NCBI GenBank assembly: GCA_016180375.1
Contig: JACPBJ010000018.1
Coordinates: 1-11,852 of the forward strand
DNA: 11,852 bases
Direction: 5' to 3'
Source: Nitrososphaerota archaeon
GTDB taxonomy: Archaea > Thermoproteota > Nitrososphaeria > Nitrososphaerales > UBA57
Below the pieces are notes generated by a model that had not been told where the DNA came from, made no database searches, and saw only the letters and a program-made list of their open reading frames with translations. How positions within the stretch are numbered: the stretch's first letter is position 1; every line of letters starts with the position of its first letter. Made by a program: the position numbers and the translations under genes. Shown piece by piece: positions 1 to 5,751 of the stretch.

Positions 1-505
1 TTGCGTGCTCTTCATACTCCTCAAATGATATGTAATGAGGGCAGTCTTTCAAATCCCAATCGACTTCACATCTACCTTTGCTGCAGGGCAAGAGTACTCC
101 AGAAGGGGGTCGGACATAGCATTGGAAGTTGCCTTTACCTTTCACCATCGGGAATCCAAAGTCAGAAGAATATTGATCCTGAAGTTGCTTTGTCGCAGTG
201 AGTATGTGAGCCGATCCAAGGAATTTGCATAGTGCTACGGCTACTGCTGACTTTCCAAAGCCTACTGGCGCCTCGAGGAGGATAAACTTCTTGGAGCTTA
301 ATGCATTCTCTAACTCCTTGAGCACATTTTCCTGAGGTGGGCGAATTGATTTGAACGGAAAACAATTTCTAAGGGTAAAGGGCTGTTGCACGTCCCTCTC
401 AGAAGTATCTATATTCCCACATCTAACACAGATGAGCTTTGACCTTTCTACTTTCATTCGGCTGCCACATTTTGAGCAAAACTTCAGTTTGGAGAACCCA
501 GCCAT
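1..505 (-). CDS. Zinc-ribbon/XPD-DinG-type DNA helicase, N-terminal part (cut by window edge)
   Basis: This reading frame is open from an ATG at 505 to the window edge, giving the first 168 residues of a longer protein. Residues 8-30 form a zinc ribbon (C10-x2-C13 and C26-x2-C29). A superfamily 2 helicase of the Rad3/XPD/DinG kind follows: an IRPPQ motif near 55-59, a Walker A loop EAPVGFGKS at 78-86, and motif Ia (ILTATKQLQDQY) at 101-112. Four cysteines (C129, C141, C146, C155) after KGKGNFQC match the place where this family holds a 4Fe-4S cluster. Family members unwind DNA 5' to 3' in repair. The DEAH box and second RecA domain lie outside the window. The N-terminal zinc ribbon, which resembles those of archaeal transcription factors, is not part of classical XPD. 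The helicase call is firm; XPD versus DinG is undecided. Confidence 0.85.
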   Translation of the reverse strand, partial: MAGFSKLKFCSKCGSRMKVERSKLICVRCGNIDTSERDVQQPFTLRNCFPFKSIRPPQENVLKELENALSSKKFILLEAPVGFGKSAVAVALCKFLGSAHILTATKQLQDQYSSDFGFPMVKGKGNFQCYVRPPSGVLLPCSKGRCEVDWDLKDCPHYISFEEYEEHA

Positions 506-1045
506 GTGCTTACGACTTGTCTTAAAATGATAGCTGAGGGTAATTTCATCACTTTACATTTTATGGTATACAATGACCTAGAGTCTTAGAGGCGAATTTA
601 AACACAGAAATCGGTACTATGATGTAGGTTGTTTGGATGGGTGGAGATAGTCCTGAATCACGGACGATAAAGGGGGTTCAAAGTTCCACTCAATTCATCC
701 TAAGAAGAATTCAAGAATAAGATTGCTACGAGTTTTGCTGGGTCCTCTATATGGCCAGGGACGAACGAAACAAGGAAAGGATTGATCAACCTAGCGAAAG
801 GAGAAAGGGTTGGATTAAAAATAGCAAGGATATCTCCAGATGTATAGGAGGTAACGACACCTAGGGAAATAGCAAAACTCAGAGGAGCGACAGAACTGGA
901 TTTTGTCACCTAAAGTCTCCTACATTAGACCTCCGTCAAGTGTATTTTTAAATAACAATCATAACAAAAATAACACGACTCATAGGACCTATCCCATCGA
1001 TGGGACAGGCCCCTAAGACCTAAAAGAACCTCGTTTGGTAAAGTC
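506..1045. other. Gene-poor stretch with possible coding remnant and palindrome
   Basis: No convincing intact gene is visible here. One plus-strand frame (704-913) reads as protein-like sequence broken by a single TAG at 845-847. A short in-frame ATG ORF (637-720) sits just upstream in another frame. Together they could be a decayed gene, but no family is recognised. A strong TATA-like run (TTTTTAAATAA, 945-955) and a long palindrome (988-1009) lie closer to vapB. The minus-strand ORF across 700-909 is read as the antisense shadow of this stretch. Confidence 0.4.
988..1009. promoter_or_regulatory. Near-perfect 22-bp palindrome upstream of vapBC (possible operator)
   Basis: The core TCCCATCGATGGGA (992-1005) is a perfect 14-bp inverted repeat. 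It is flanked by CCT (988-990) and AGG (1007-1009), which extend the symmetry across one mismatched pair, so 20 of 22 positions are symmetric. It sits 65 nt before the vapB start and 37 nt before its TATA-like box. VapB-type antitoxins with ribbon-helix-helix folds commonly bind such palindromes to autoregulate their operon; that role here is inferred. It could also form an RNA hairpin if transcription starts at the TATA-like run near 945. Confidence 0.45.
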
Positions 1046-1053
1046 TAAATATG
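1046..1053 (+). promoter_or_regulatory. TATA-like box for vapBC
   Basis: TAAATATG begins 28 nt before the ATG at 1074. This is the spacing expected if the vapBC mRNA starts at or very near its start codon (leaderless), as several genes in this window appear to do. It helps decide for ATG 1074 over the upstream in-frame TTG at 1035, which would place the box inside the coding region. Confidence 0.4.
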
Positions 1054-1073
1054 TGCAAATACATACTTTGATT

Positions 1074-1307
1074 ATGAAGTCCAAACAAACAACTACCCAC
1101 ATGACGATAACAGTTCCGCTAGACCTAAAGCGTGAGATGGAGGCGTATCCTGAGATCAACTGGAGCAGAATAGCCACAAAGGCCTTTCAGGGACGCCTCG
1201 AGGCCGAGAAGGTTCTTGGGCTCTTTGCAGAACCAGAGATAAGCGATGAAGAGGCAATACAGAGAGGTCTCAAGCTAAGGCACAAGCTCCTAGAGAAGAC
1301 AAGATAG
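1074..1307 (+). CDS. vapB: VapB-type antitoxin (ribbon-helix-helix)
   Basis: A 77-residue protein. The stretch MTITVPLDLKREMEAYPE is the typical archaeal VapB N-terminal beta strand and helix, followed by INWSRIATKAFQGRLEAEK, the second helix of a DNA-binding ribbon-helix-helix dimer. The acidic and basic C-terminal tail (from about residue 50) should wrap around and block the toxin. The gene ends 17 nt before vapC on the same strand, the normal antitoxin-then-toxin order. I chose the ATG at 1074; an upstream TTG (1035) would add 13 residues without homology-like features, and an internal ATG at 1101 is also possible. The antitoxin is expected to repress its own operon, perhaps through the palindrome at 988-1009. 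Confidence 0.8.
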   Translation: MKSKQTTTHMTITVPLDLKREMEAYPEINWSRIATKAFQGRLEAEKVLGLFAEPEISDEEAIQRGLKLRHKLLEKTR

Positions 1308-1324
1308 GACTAGGCGTCTTCTCC

Positions 1325-1810
1325 TTGCTTGAGCGGAGATACGTTATCGATACGACCGTCATTGTGGCGTGGTTGTTGAAACCGAATGGGTTGTCGGGAA
1401 GAATAGTCCGTAGCCTTGAGCTTGAGCTCTATACGCCCTACAAGGCTGTCGACGAACTTTGGAGCCACAAATCGGAATGGTCAAGAAAGAATCCAAACAT
1501 AGACCTGCGCAAATTCGTGGACCAACTGCAATATTATCTGCGTATTCAATACCTTAAGCGAGACTCCTCATATTTGATGGAAGCAGAGAAGATGATGAAA
1601 CAAATCGATCCTGATGATGCCGAGTTCGTAGCACTCGCGCTTGAACTTGACGCGCCCATTTGGTCATACGACCCTCATTTCAGGCAGCAAAATAAGGCCA
1701 GAGTCATCGGAAGCGACTACATCGTGCGAAATTCCTCTGACATCCCGGCACTCTGGGAAGTTGTGAAGAAAGAATACCTTGAGCTGACTCAAAGAAAGCC
1801 AGAGCCTTAG
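1325..1810 (+). CDS. vapC: VapC-type PIN-domain ribonuclease toxin
   Basis: A 161-residue PIN-domain protein. The acidic residues that bind Mg2+/Mn2+ are visible: D9 in YVIDTTV, E44 in AVDELWSHK, D98 in DPDDAEFVALAL and D116 in IWSYDPHF. This completes the PIN signature, so the nuclease is probably active. VapC toxins cleave RNA, often tRNA or rRNA, when the antitoxin is degraded; the target here cannot be told. The start is a TTG at 1325; no ATG or GTG lies near in frame. It forms a two-gene operon with the antitoxin gene 17 nt upstream. It is somewhat longer than the smallest VapCs (about 130 residues), with a charged C-terminal extension. The next gene downstream is tRNA-Ser, about 200 nt away. 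Confidence 0.85.
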   Translation: MLERRYVIDTTVIVAWLLKPNGLSGRIVRSLELELYTPYKAVDELWSHKSEWSRKNPNIDLRKFVDQLQYYLRIQYLKRDSSYLMEAEKMMKQIDPDDAEFVALALELDAPIWSYDPHFRQQNKARVIGSDYIVRNSSDIPALWEVVKKEYLELTQRKPEP

Positions 1811-2014
1811 GTGGATCGAAAAACCTGAACTAAGTCCCAAGTTCCACCGGAGCCCGCACCCTGCAATCACCATTTCAAAAAGAGGGACGGCAGGTTGGGC
1901 AAGTCAACCTAACCCATTCATTTGGCTAACACCTCTAGACTCGGCATATTCAAAACCTTAAAACGAGCAAGAACACAATCCTGCCTCAAGCCGGGGCAGC
2001 AAACGTACTGCCGG

Positions 2015-2039
2015 AAAGGGATAGGAAGCCCTTGACAAT
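2015..2039 (+). other. Putative 25-nt intron in the tRNA-Ser acceptor stem (position 5/6)
   Basis: Removing these bases rebuilds a perfect 7-bp acceptor stem. The precursor can form a bulge-helix-bulge-like fold. An intron stem AAGGG (2016-2020) pairs with CCCTT (2029-2033). Two 3-nt bulges, GGA (2013-2015) and ATG (2038-2040), contain the cut sites. Between them is a 4-nt helix, TGCC (2009-2012) with GACA (2034-2037), with one C-A mismatch. Two further pairs (AC 2007-2008 with GT 2041-2042) close it. The geometry matches what the archaeal splicing endonuclease cleaves, although the helix is imperfect. Acceptor-stem introns are a rare, non-canonical class. Confidence 0.55.
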
Positions 2040-2072
2040 GGTCGCCTAGCCTGGTAGGGCGCAGGCCTGCTA

Positions 2073-2083
2073 AACCTGTAGAA
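2073..2083 (+). other. Putative 11-nt intron at tRNA position 37/38
   Basis: Without removing these bases the anticodon stem would be CAGGC/ACCTG with a C-A mismatch and a spare 11 nt before the variable arm. Removing them restores a CAGGC/GTCTG stem with one G-U pair and a normal 7-nt loop CUGCUAA. The precursor forms a relaxed bulge-helix-loop: CTGC (2067-2070) pairs with GTAG (2078-2081), followed by the 3-nt bulge AAA (2082-2084) that is cut after its second base. The position is the canonical archaeal one; the length is close to the shortest known. Confidence 0.7.
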
Positions 2084-2141
2084 AGTCTGTGGCCGAAAGG
2101 CCTCGTGGGTTCAAATCCCACCCCCGGCGCCTATTCTGCAC

Positions 2142-2372
2142 TTATTTGAAGCGCCTTGATTTCTTTTTGTCTTTCTCAAAAACTTTCGGAATAGCAGAGG
2201 AGTTCACTATGGGATTGCCCTGAATAGTAATCCCCTTCAAAGCCTGCTCCATGCCATCCTTCTTTAACAGAATCTTGAGCATAACCCAAAGAGTTCTAAG
2301 CAAGTTCAATTCGTAAAAGGTTCTCTCCTTTTTAGGGTTTGTGATAGAAGGTTCTGGTAATTTTTTGATCAT
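2142..2372 (-). CDS. Small basic protein of unknown function
   Basis: A 76-residue frame from the ATG at 2372. I do not recognise a family. The middle (TFYELNLLRTLWVMLKILLKK) reads as an amphipathic or hydrophobic helix, and the C-terminus (KVFEKDKKKSRRFK) is strongly basic, which would suit nucleic-acid binding. The frame is open upstream to 2453, but that part spans a strong TATA box at 2386-2393, so I take the internal ATG. The gene ends 12 nt from the 3' end of tRNA-Ser, facing it, and lies directly downstream of trmI on the same strand, so it may also be read through from trmI. Low complexity and lack of homology leave some doubt that it is translated. Confidence 0.45.
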   Translation of the reverse strand: MIKKLPEPSITNPKKERTFYELNLLRTLWVMLKILLKKDGMEQALKGITIQGNPIVNSSAIPKVFEKDKKKSRRFK

Positions 2373-2385
2373 CAACCTGACCCGC

Positions 2386-2393
2386 TTTATATA
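2386..2393 (-). promoter_or_regulatory. Strong TATA box on the minus strand
   Basis: The minus strand reads TATATAAA followed by GCGGG, the best TATA match in the window. It lies in the short interval between trmI and the small gene at 2142-2372 and starts 21 nt before that gene's ATG. That is a little close for a leaderless start, so transcription may begin just inside the frame or the true start may differ. Confidence 0.5.
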
Positions 2394-2462
2394 CGGGGGT
2401 AGGGGTACTGCACAACGAGGGATCATCAGGATCCTTACTCCTTTTCTATACAAATCAGAGGT

Positions 2463-3236
2463 CTAAAGACCCTTTCTCGCAAACGTCAAATATGCTGTAT
2501 GTCCTATCATACGCATCGACGGCCTTGTCATCCCTACTCTAGCCTCTAAATCTCTGGAAATGAGTTCCAAACTCAAGACATCGACGAAACCCTTCTCCAA
2601 AAGCTCGGCAGTGAGCTTCTCCGCCTGGTTCATCGTTGGAGATATTGCAGCTAGCATGCCAGAGCCCTTCAATGCCTTCTTGAAAGGTTCAACAAGGGTC
2701 CATGGATCTCCAACATCGATAATAGCGATGTCAGCATCATCAACATCGATGCCTTCCTTTGCATCCTTCTTTGTTATTGTCACGTAGTCCAGAAGGCCAG
2801 CCTTTTGGAGGTTCTTCTTCGCAACATCAACGAATTCCTCCCTTATTTCATATGTATAGACATGGCCATCAGGTCTAACAAGATTTGCCATAAATGCAGT
2901 CAAGGCACCGCTTCCAGTGCCTGACTCTATCACAATCTTCCCAGATGACAGTCCTGTCCAAGCTGCTATAATTCCCAGATCCTTTGGATAAACTACTTGC
3001 GTCGGCCTTGAAAATTTCATCAAGAAATCAGCTATAGTAGGCTTTAGTAGTCTAAAGGCTCTGCCAGTGCTTGACTCTATGCTTGAACCATACTCTTTGC
3101 CTATGATAGAATTATGTTCGATGAAACCTGCATGAGTATGCACCTTTTCTCCTGCCTTGACCTTGATGAGCCACGTCTTACGCGGCTTGAGATATAAGAG
3201 GACAAACTCGCCATCTTTTATGGAGTTAGAGGACAT
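2463..3236 (-). CDS. trmI: tRNA (adenine-N1)-methyltransferase TrmI (m1A57/58)
   Basis: A 257-residue Rossmann-fold methyltransferase. It shows the family's YPKDLGIIAAWTGLSSG (83-99), the S-adenosylmethionine loop IESGTGSG (103-110), the acidic YE at 129-130, DVGDPW (174-179) in the catalytic-motif position, SPTMNQ, and the C-terminal signature RPSMRMIGHTAYLTFAR. Archaeal TrmI methylates A58, and often A57, in the T loop of tRNAs, stabilising the elbow; it acts as a tetramer. The N-terminal 60 residues form the usual small beta domain. I chose the ATG at 3236 over an upstream TTG at 3242 because a TATA box (3262-3269) begins 33 nt before it. The gene is divergent from the TRAM gene and close to a tRNA gene. 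Confidence 0.92.
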   Translation of the reverse strand: MSSNSIKDGEFVLLYLKPRKTWLIKVKAGEKVHTHAGFIEHNSIIGKEYGSSIESSTGRAFRLLKPTIADFLMKFSRPTQVVYPKDLGIIAAWTGLSSGKIVIESGTGSGALTAFMANLVRPDGHVYTYEIREEFVDVAKKNLQKAGLLDYVTITKKDAKEGIDVDDADIAIIDVGDPWTLVEPFKKALKGSGMLAAISPTMNQAEKLTAELLEKGFVDVLSLELISRDLEARVGMTRPSMRMIGHTAYLTFARKGL

Positions 3237-3261
3237 AACCAAAAGCCCTTAGAAACACAGA

Positions 3262-3269
3262 TTTAAATA
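3262..3269. promoter_or_regulatory. TATA box shared by the divergent trmI and TRAM genes
   Basis: TTTAAATA (plus) reads TATTTAAA on the minus strand. It begins 33 nt before the trmI ATG at 3236, the spacing of a leaderless archaeal promoter. In the other direction it is 45 nt from the TRAM ATG at 3307, allowing a leader of about 13 nt; a second A/T-rich element near 3279-3286 is closer to leaderless spacing for that gene. Confidence 0.5.
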
Positions 3270-3306
3270 AGGAAACACCGTTATAGTTGCAAGGACAGAT
3301 AAAATA

Positions 3307-3597
3307 ATGTCTGAAGGAGAGTCGGCTCCGAATGATGGAGCCAAGGGCGGACAGGACTTCCAAAGGCACCGATTCCCGAAGGTCTACTTCAAACCCAAGC
3401 CAGTTAAGATTGGCGAAGAACGTGATGTAACAATAGCCGAAGTCAGCAAGCGCGGGGATGGCGTTACAAGAATTGACGGTTATGTAATATTCGTACCAAA
3501 CACAAAGCAGGGAGACACTATAAAAATCAGAATTGACGAGATAAGGCCCAACTTCGCTATTGGAAGTGTTGTAACGTCTTCAGCAGCACCGCAGTAA
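3307..3597 (+). CDS. TRAM-domain RNA-binding protein
   Basis: A 96-residue protein. An acidic and glycine-rich N-terminal tail (1-20) and a basic stretch precede a TRAM domain at about 36-92: RDVTIAEVSKRGDGVTRIDG, then YVIFVPNTKQGDTIKIRIDEIRPNFAIGSVV. The five-stranded beta-barrel pattern with GDG, VFVP and GD motifs is typical. Stand-alone archaeal TRAM proteins bind RNA and have been described as RNA chaperones, sometimes cold-responsive; RNA chaperone activity here is inferred from the family. Its ATG start is well placed. It is divergent from trmI, sharing their 70-nt intergenic region, so the two may be co-regulated. Confidence 0.9.
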   Translation: MSEGESAPNDGAKGGQDFQRHRFPKVYFKPKPVKIGEERDVTIAEVSKRGDGVTRIDGYVIFVPNTKQGDTIKIRIDEIRPNFAIGSVVTSSAAPQ

Positions 3598-3659
3598 ATT
3601 TAATTCTTACTTGGGTTTTCAAACTGAATCGGGCTCAAATTAAGTTGGGGGTAGGGCGG

Positions 3660-3698
3660 ACTTTTACCGATGGGTTGAACCAATCTTTGGTAAGGACT
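3660..3698 (+). repeat. Imperfect stem-loop between the TRAM and BtuF-like genes
   Basis: TTACC (3664-3668) and GGTAA (3689-3693) can pair around an inner near-palindrome ATGGGTTGAACCAAT (3670-3684). It lies in the 222-nt gap between two plus-strand genes, so it may act as a terminator-side hairpin or operator. It lacks a following long T tract. The inner part resembles a tRNA T arm on the minus strand but no tRNA can be built around it. Confidence 0.25.
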
Positions 3699-3791
3699 AG
3701 ATTCCATACTCCCACATTTTGCTGGGCAGCTATGTCGCCTCTGCATGCACTTGAAAAGACCAGTGAATCAATTCTTTACAATTTTTAGGGC

Positions 3792-3799
3792 TTATATGG
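3792..3799 (+). promoter_or_regulatory. TATA box for the BtuF-like gene
   Basis: TTATATGG begins 28 nt before the ATG at 3820. It supports a leaderless start there and argues against the upstream in-frame ATGs at 3745 and 3796, which would put the box inside the coding region. Confidence 0.45.
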
Positions 3800-3819
3800 C
3801 CCGTCTCTTAATTGAGCAT

Positions 3820-4779
3820 ATGGCCTTTAAGAGGATCGTTTCGCTTCTGCCGACAGCAACTGAAATTCTATTTGCTTTGGGAGTTGGAGATAATATAGTA
3901 GCAGTTACACATGAATGTGATTATCCTCCAGAGGCTAATAGTAAAACAAAGATACTTTCCACTAGGATTGATCCAAACAAGAGCAGCAGGGAGATAGATT
4001 CGCAAGTTGCATCGATGCACGCAGGTGGGCAAAGCATCTACGAGATAGATGGTGAGCTACTTGACTCTCTTCAGCCAGATCTAATAATTACCCAGACTCA
4101 GTGTAAGGTTTGCGCTGTATACTTTGATGAAGTTAAACAGACTGTTGAGGAGATGAGTTCCTTCGCTAGAGTTGTACCTCTAGAGGCCAACAGCACTGAC
4201 GATATTCTGAGCAACATTATACACGTTGGAAAGCTTGTCGGTGCTGAGGAAAGAGCCAAGAAGTTAGTCGATGGCATAACAAAAAGAATCGAGCAAGTAA
4301 GAAGCGCCACTAGGAGGATGCCAAAGGTTGCAACCTGCTTCATAGAATGGTTAGACCCGATCTACCTAGGAGGACATTGGGTGCCCGAGATGATAGAAAT
4401 CGCCGGAGGTTTACAGCCAATACAGCAGAAATGGGCTCCGTCTATTCCGAGGAGATGGGAGCAGGTGCTTGAGGCTAGGCCTGAAGTTTTGATAATAGCC
4501 CCATGCAGCTACAAGCTCGACAAGACTCTGCGGGAACTACCACATCTAGAGAGATCGGAAGGATGGGAAAACATTCCTGCAGTAAAGAATGGTAGAGTCT
4601 TCGTAGCGGATGAGGGTTATTTCACAAGATCCGGGCCGAGGTTCATCGATGGCCTAGAAATTTTGGCTTCAGCGATTCGCCCAGAAATCTTTGGAGAAGG
4701 GTTTATGGCAGATAAGGAAATACTGAGAGTGTCCAGACTCGCGCATCAGGCTAATTGGAACTTCAACAAAGTTTCGTAA
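3820..4779 (+). CDS. BtuF-like cobalamin/iron-chelate binding protein without a signal peptide
   Basis: A 319-residue protein of the type III periplasmic-binding fold. It starts MAFKRIVSLLPTATEILFALG, the standard opening of mature BtuF-type domains, then THECDYP (30-36), ITQTQCKVCAV (90-100), FIEWLDPIYLGGHWVPEM, and the C-terminal lobe ending FTRSGPRFIDGLEIL. BtuF proteins bind vitamin B12 for an ABC importer. Here no signal peptide or lipobox precedes the domain, and the window holds no permease or ATPase, so the protein may act in the cytoplasm. The C95-x2-C98 pair occurs in a subgroup annotated as cobalamin-binding. The start is chosen from the family's N-terminus and the TATA box at 3792; a longer frame from 3745 exists. 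The following gene is a DUF71 ATPase, a combination linked in published genome comparisons to B12 salvage. Confidence 0.8.
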   Translation: MAFKRIVSLLPTATEILFALGVGDNIVAVTHECDYPPEANSKTKILSTRIDPNKSSREIDSQVASMHAGGQSIYEIDGELLDSLQPDLIITQTQCKVCAVYFDEVKQTVEEMSSFARVVPLEANSTDDILSNIIHVGKLVGAEERAKKLVDGITKRIEQVRSATRRMPKVATCFIEWLDPIYLGGHWVPEMIEIAGGLQPIQQKWAPSIPRRWEQVLEARPEVLIIAPCSYKLDKTLRELPHLERSEGWENIPAVKNGRVFVADEGYFTRSGPRFIDGLEILASAIRPEIFGEGFMADKEILRVSRLAHQANWNFNKVS

Positions 4780-5007
4780 GCCCACACTTGAGTTTGGCAA
4801 AAAGAGCACATCAACCCAGCCCTCTAGTACGTAAATTGGAAATACGTTTGCTGGCGCCATTGACAGTAAAACACATCATATGACCTTGAAACCTTAGTCT
4901 GTGTTAAACCAATGCCAGCTGCGAGCATTCCTAAGTGGAACGGATCTGCATATAGAGCAGATATAATGGTCAGAAATGCTAAGGTGCGAGCTTAAGGTGC
5001 AAGATAG

Positions 5008-5751
5008 ATGGGATCAGAAGTACGCGGGCTGAAGGGAGCAGCAGTATTATGGACAGGTGGTAAAGATTGTTCTATGGCCTTTTACAAAGCAGAATTATCG
5101 GGTTATAAAATCGAAAAATTAGTTACATTCACTCCCAGAAAGGGAAAGTTTCTCGCTCATCGCCTAAGTTTCATGAAGTATCAGGCGCAAGCGTTAGCTA
5201 CTCAACATCTTCAGGTTATCGTCGAGGAACCATTCAAACAAAACTACAAGAAAGCGATCCTCTCCCTGAGAGATCGTTACGGAATAGAAATCCTTGTGAC
5301 AGGTGATATAGCGGAAGTCAATGAGCATCCAAATTGGATAAGTGAATGTTGTCAACACTCCGGTGTTGACTTGTTGACGCCCTTATGGGGATTTGATAGA
5401 TGCAAACTTTTGCAGAAGATTCTTTCTTGCGGATTCAAAGTGATCTTCTCCTGTGTTAAGAAACCTTGGCTCTCTGAAGATTGGCTCGGTAGAGAACTCA
5501 ATAAGAATTCCATAGAAAGGTTGTCCAGAATAGGGCTGGAAAAAGGGTTCGATATTTGCGGAGAACAGGGGGAGTACCATACTTTGGTATTAGATGGGCC
5601 GATATTCGAAAAGAGCTTCCAAATAGGTTCTTATACGAAACATAAGAGGAATTCTATTATGTACCTGGATCTGCATGACGTAGCCTTGCAGGATAAAATC
5701 CCTCTATCCATTGAGGCAATGAGGACAAACGCAGTCTCTCGCTTTAGATGA
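5008..5751 (+). CDS. DUF71/COG2102 PP-loop ATPase (Dph6-like, diphthine ammonia ligase family)
   Basis: A 247-residue adenine-nucleotide alpha-hydrolase. The PP-loop is WTGGKDCSMAFYKA (15-28), a variant of SGGKDS. EILVTGDIAEVNEHPNW (94-110), a cysteine pair ECC, and LLTPLWG (122-128) follow. The C-terminal signature is GEQGEYHTLVLDGPIF (185-200). Enzymes of this family activate a carboxylate with ATP and transfer ammonia; Dph6 thereby finishes diphthamide on elongation factor 2. A second branch has been predicted to work in B12 salvage, largely from its neighbourhood with cobalamin genes. The gene here follows a BtuF-like gene, which favours the second role, but archaea also need Dph6, so both stay open. 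A possible ribosome site AAGGTG (4994-4999) lies 8 nt before the ATG. Its 3' end overlaps the convergent CWC gene by 48 nt. Confidence 0.82.
   Translation: MGSEVRGLKGAAVLWTGGKDCSMAFYKAELSGYKIEKLVTFTPRKGKFLAHRLSFMKYQAQALATQHLQVIVEEPFKQNYKKAILSLRDRYGIEILVTGDIAEVNEHPNWISECCQHSGVDLLTPLWGFDRCKLLQKILSCGFKVIFSCVKKPWLSEDWLGRELNKNSIERLSRIGLEKGFDICGEQGEYHTLVLDGPIFEKSFQIGSYTKHKRNSIMYLDLHDVALQDKIPLSIEAMRTNAVSRFR

Larger units (their letters stand above)
2010..2129 (+). tRNA. tRNA-Ser(GCU), class II, with two putative introns
   Basis: The 3' half is unmistakable: variable arm GGCC-GAAA-GGCC (2091-2102), T arm GTGGG-TTCAAAT-CCCAC (2105-2121), 3' acceptor strand CCCCGGC (2122-2128) and discriminator G2129. 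CCA is not encoded. The D arm is GCCT/GGGC with AG and GG in the loop (2044-2060). The anticodon stem is CAGGC (2062-2066) with GTCTG (2085-2089), anticodon GCT at 2069-2071. The acceptor 5' strand GCCGGGG is reconstructed from GCCGG (2010-2014) plus GG (2040-2041), so an intron must be removed between nucleotides 5 and 6. A second intron of 11 nt follows nucleotide 37. The spliced product is 84 nt with a complete cloverleaf. An alternative 5' strand GCCGGGG at 1990-1996 exists but gives no splice motif. Confidence 0.85.

Noticed and set aside
700..909. Minus-strand ORF of 69 codons
   Set aside because: It is the exact antisense of a plus-strand, more protein-like reading; hydrophobic and serine-rich composition is typical of a shadow frame, and there is no promoter or family match.
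1990..2129. Alternative tRNA-Ser 5' end at 1990, where GCCGGGG is contiguous and a TATA-like run (near 1957-1966) is well placed for it
   Set aside because: It also matches the 3' acceptor strand, but no bulge-helix-bulge can be drawn at its splice site, whereas the 2010 start gives a near-ideal one. The option is kept open in the tRNA entry.
3664..3693. tRNA T arm on the minus strand (GGTTCAACC)
   Set aside because: The flanking bases do not give a 5-bp T stem, an acceptor stem or D and anticodon arms.
3600..3819. Cobalamin riboswitch upstream of the BtuF-like gene
   Set aside because: No B12-box-like consensus is visible; only a generic stem-loop (3660-3698) is present, and a leaderless promoter at 3792 would exclude a leader RNA.
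4669..4860. Minus-strand ORF of 63 codons overlapping the BtuF-like 3' end
   Set aside because: About half of it is antisense to a well-supported gene, and the rest shows no motif or good promoter spacing.
4912..4995. 27-codon plus-strand ORF just before the DUF71 gene
   Set aside because: Too short, no recognisable sequence, and no ribosome site or homology argument.
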